From an uncultured Bacilli bacterium (lineage in GTDB: Bacteria; Bacillota_I; Bacilli_A; RF39; UBA660), in NCBI GenBank assembly GCA_910580135.1, contig CAJTXC010000074.1, positions 1-6,807 of the forward strand: a DNA stretch of 6,807 nt, in the 5' to 3' direction. Both the position numbers and the translations under genes were made by a program. Shown in pieces: positions 4,927 through 6,807 of the stretch. Positions within the stretch are counted from its first letter, which is position 1, and each line of letters opens with the position of its first letter. The notes under the pieces are model-generated. The model was not told the DNA's origin. It worked only from the letters and a program-made list of their open reading frames with translations, and made no database searches.

Positions 4927-5582
4927 ATGATATATAAAAAGAAATATAAATTAACAAAAAATGGTTATGAAAAAAGAAATATAAATTAACAAAAAATGGT
5001 TATGAAAAAAGAAAAACACATCCATACCTATATCAATTGGCTAAAGAATATGATGGGTATGGCTTCATGAACATGAATTTGGGAAATGAATTAAATAGTT
5101 TATTTGAAGAAGGGTATACCATAGGTATTCATCGTACTGGGCATACTTCTGTCGGACCTTCATATTTAGAAGATGTATTTCATAATGGGCTAATAAACAA
5201 TGGTGATTCGATGGGTGGTTCGGTAAAAGATAAAAATTGGATTGACATAGAAGATACGATAACGTTTTTTAAAGATTTTTTAATCATGAACGGGCAAATA
5301 AAAGTAGTTAATAAGTATAAAAATTCTGATGGTGTATTTATAATTAAGATACCCTCATCATACGTAAGTAAAACTAACGAATTTGTTAAACCGATATATT
5401 TTATGGATGGTGATATACCAAGAATCCTTCCAGAGTTTATTTATGGATATGTACCCGTTGATAAAAAAGGAAATTGTGGTGATATTATTAGAAATCCTAA
5501 TTATAAAAATGAACACTTTTATAAACATAATGGATTATATTATGATTCAAACGCTGGAATGAACAATAATTTTATAAAATAA
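4927..5582 (+). pseudogene. Possible ADP-ribosyltransferase-like protein, frame broken by a 35-bp duplication
   Basis: From ATG 4927 (ribosome site GGTGAT) the frame reads MIYKKKYKLTKNGYEKRNIN and stops at 4987-4989. The second repeat copy reads KKKYKLTKNGYEKRKTHPYL in the frame of the rest of the gene, which runs to TAA 5580-5582. Removing one 35-bp unit restores a single 206-residue protein. As it stands, the only usual start in the long frame is TTG 5037 (181 codons), without a ribosome site. In the restored protein, IGIHRTGHTSVGPSYLEDVF (54-73) with NGLINNG next, and LPEFIYGYVPV (156-166), recall the H-G-T and E-[FY]-[IV] motifs of PARP/diphtheria-toxin-like ADP-ribosyltransferases, with H57 and E158 as candidate residues. 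This is a resemblance by eye, not a proven assignment. No signal peptide or membrane segment. It is followed by its own terminator. It may be decayed, or switched off by repeat copy number. Confidence 0.6.
4936..5014 (+). repeat. 35-bp tandem duplication (about 2.3 copies)
   Basis: Bases 4936-4979 match 4971-5014 exactly at an offset of 35, giving two full units and a 9-base partial third. The 9-base string AAAAAGAAA begins each unit (4936, 4971) and the partial copy (5006). Slippage between such short repeats would explain the duplication. The unit length is not a multiple of 3, so each copy gained or lost moves the reading frame. Confidence 0.95.
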
Positions 5583-5584
5583 TT

Positions 5585-5609
5585 AAAAGGCATTAGCTTG
5601 TCTTTTTTT
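5585..5609 (+). terminator. Intrinsic terminator after the interrupted 4927 gene
   Basis: AAAAGGCA (5585-5592) pairs with TGTCTTTT (5599-5606), with one G-T wobble and a 6-base loop, and is followed by further T to 5609. It begins 2 bases after the TAA stop at 5580-5582. The stem is moderate and AT-rich. Confidence 0.65.
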
Positions 5610-5624
5610 GATGAAAATATTGTG

Positions 5625-5671
5625 TTGAACTTATTGATATTTTATGTTAATATAATGGCATCTATAAGGGG
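5625..5671 (+). promoter_or_regulatory. Promoter and ribosome site of the SGNH-like pseudogene
   Basis: TTGAAC (5625-5630) is a -35 candidate. TAATAT (5648-5653) is at a 17-base spacing, and a perfect TATAAT overlaps it at 5651-5656 with a long 20-base spacing. AAGGGG (5666-5671) is a good ribosome site 8 bases before ATG 5680, which is why I choose that start over ATG 5675. Confidence 0.55.
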
Positions 5672-5679
5672 ATTATGGC

Positions 5680-6807
5680 ATGGAAAGTTTAGAAAGATTT
5701 AAAAATAAGAAAGCTTTATTAGTTGGCGGGAATGAATCCATTGGTGTCCCATGTGCTGTTTATAGAAAAAATAAAAAGAGTTTTATGGAGATAGTGGCTG
5801 ATTATGTAAAAGAAAACTAAATAACGGTAGACATGGTTAATATGTTTTCAATGTTTGTAAATAAGAATTGGCATATTGATGAAATTCTTAAGCATAATTT
5901 AACGTTAGAAGAAATAAAGAATATGAAAAAAGCTTCAATAGCAGTTAATAGAAAGGCTCTTTTTAATAAGATTTTTTCTTCCAAAGAGTCTTGAAAATTT
6001 AGATGAGGTTGAAAAATTTGATGATAAACTTCATGTTACTGATTTAATAAAATATTATGAAAACGTTGTAACGTTTTATCAAAGCAGTTCAAATAATTTG
6101 ATGTATGAGATGCAAGCTAGTCCGATAAACTCAGTATTAGATAAAAATATGCGCTTAAGAGCTCTTGAAGAAATGAATGATGTAAGAACGATAAATAAAG
6201 TTATTTCTGGAATGGACAAAAACATTAACAATTTATTATCCATTAATAACGATATGGAACTATATGTACTTAGTTTGTATGTTCCAAAATTATTTAGCAA
6301 GTTATCTAAACATAATGATGAATTCAAAATAATGGTTGATTTTATAAACAGGTTTAATGATTCAGTAAGAGATTTAGCAAATAGTAATATGGTAAACTAT
6401 ATAAATATTAGTTCGGTTGGGGAGTATTGTGCTAAATTTGGTATGGATTTTCATTGTACTAAAAGGGGACATGAACATTTGGCACAAATAGTTTTAAACA
6501 GTATGAAAAAAAATCATAAAGAAATTCTTCATATTCCAAATAAAAAATTAGAAGTAGATAACAAGGGATTAGATGGTATGATAAAAGATGCATCAAAACG
6601 TTTATTAGTTTATGAAACCGCTTTAAAAACTGGTAATTATGAAGATACTATTTTAGCTAGATTTGCTGATTCTGATAAGGAAAGATTATGTACTTCCTTA
6701 ATAAATGAACATAAAAATGAAGTAAAAGTTTTTGACATGGCTAGAAATTTTAACGTAAATTTTCAGATTAAATTCAGTTATATAAGAAAATATTATAAAA
6801 TCAGAGT
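5680..6807 (+). pseudogene. SGNH-hydrolase-like protein, interrupted by a stop codon and a frameshift; runs off the window
   Basis: From ATG 5680 the frame reads MESLERFKNKKALLVGGNES, then IGVPCAVYRK, and stops at TAA 5818-5820 after 46 codons. The same frame then continues with protein-like sequence (ITVDMVNMFSMFVNKNWHID) to TGA 5992-5994. The rest is open in the next frame to the window end. Removing one T from the T6 run 5972-5977 joins them as NKIFLPKSLENLDEVE. The combined product is over 370 residues and unfinished. LLVGGNESIG could be the nucleophile block (S20), SSNNLM (about 6087-6104) an Asn block, and DFHCTKRGHEHLAQIV (from 6446) a His block of SGNH/GDSL hydrolases, which are usually esterases or acyl-transfer enzymes. 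All three are degenerate, so the assignment is tentative. The C-terminal ~110 residues after that block are helical and charged, function unknown. Lesions could also be assembly errors. Confidence 0.6.

Noticed and set aside
4936..5014. CRISPR-like repeats
   Set aside because: The two 35-bp units are directly adjacent with no spacers and lie within a coding sequence.
5675..5697. ATG 5675 as a gene start
   Set aside because: It gives only a few codons before a stop and is too close to the ribosome site; ATG 5680 is better placed.
5818..5994. Recoded stop codons (TGA or TAA read as an amino acid) to explain the interrupted SGNH-like gene
   Set aside because: TGG is used for Trp and UvrC and GH25 are complete without recoding; TAA ends other genes here, and the TGA break also needs a frame change.
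6079..6327. Minus-strand 82-codon ORF
   Set aside because: It is antisense to the SGNH-like pseudogene and has no supporting signals.
1..6807. tRNA or rRNA genes
   Set aside because: I saw no cloverleaf with a T-loop GTTCRA-type motif and no rRNA-like sequence.

Overview
The window is strongly AT-rich, with A/T-ending codons, AGGAGGTGAT-like ribosome binding sites and T-rich hairpin terminators. This suggests a low-GC Bacillota-type bacterium, possibly an uncultured gut lineage related to Bacilli/RF39-type organisms. That placement is inference. The code looks standard: Trp is TGG throughout, and TAA, TAG and TGA all act as stops.

Layout from left to right: (1) 63-977, an Rpn/PD-(D/E)XK 'transposase-like' nuclease with a Gly/Lys/Glu four-residue repeat near its C-terminus and a possible internal start. 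(2) 1019-2785, a complete uvrC for nucleotide excision repair, with its own extended -10 promoter and a terminator overlapping its stop codon. (3) 2806-3142, a mostly non-coding stretch holding a possible tiny membrane peptide and three consecutive hairpins before the next gene. (4) 3143-4363, a membrane-anchored or secreted GH25 muramidase with an acidic linker. (5) 4364-4557, a promoter, ribosome site, ~38-codon ORF whose expected start is ACG, and a bidirectional terminator. (6) 4563-4841 minus, a small Gly/Tyr/Pro-rich protein of unknown function. (7) 4927-5582, a gene with good promoter and ribosome site, put out of frame by a 35-bp tandem duplication. Its restored product has HRTG and PEFIYGY motifs that hint at an ADP-ribosyltransferase-like fold. 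(8) 5680 to the window end, an SGNH-hydrolase-like gene carrying an in-frame stop and a frameshift at a T6 run.

The window is not one pathway. uvrC is the only clear housekeeping gene. The rest is accessory: nuclease, cell-wall hydrolase, surface or spore-like protein, and two interrupted genes. About 4400-6000 is striking because three adjacent plus-strand units each carry a small lesion: a start-codon position reading ACG, a 35-bp duplication, and a stop plus homopolymer frameshift. This could be decay, phase variation or assembly error. Several promoters share a very compact geometry in which the ribosome site lies only 6 bases past the -10 hexamer, implying very short leaders.
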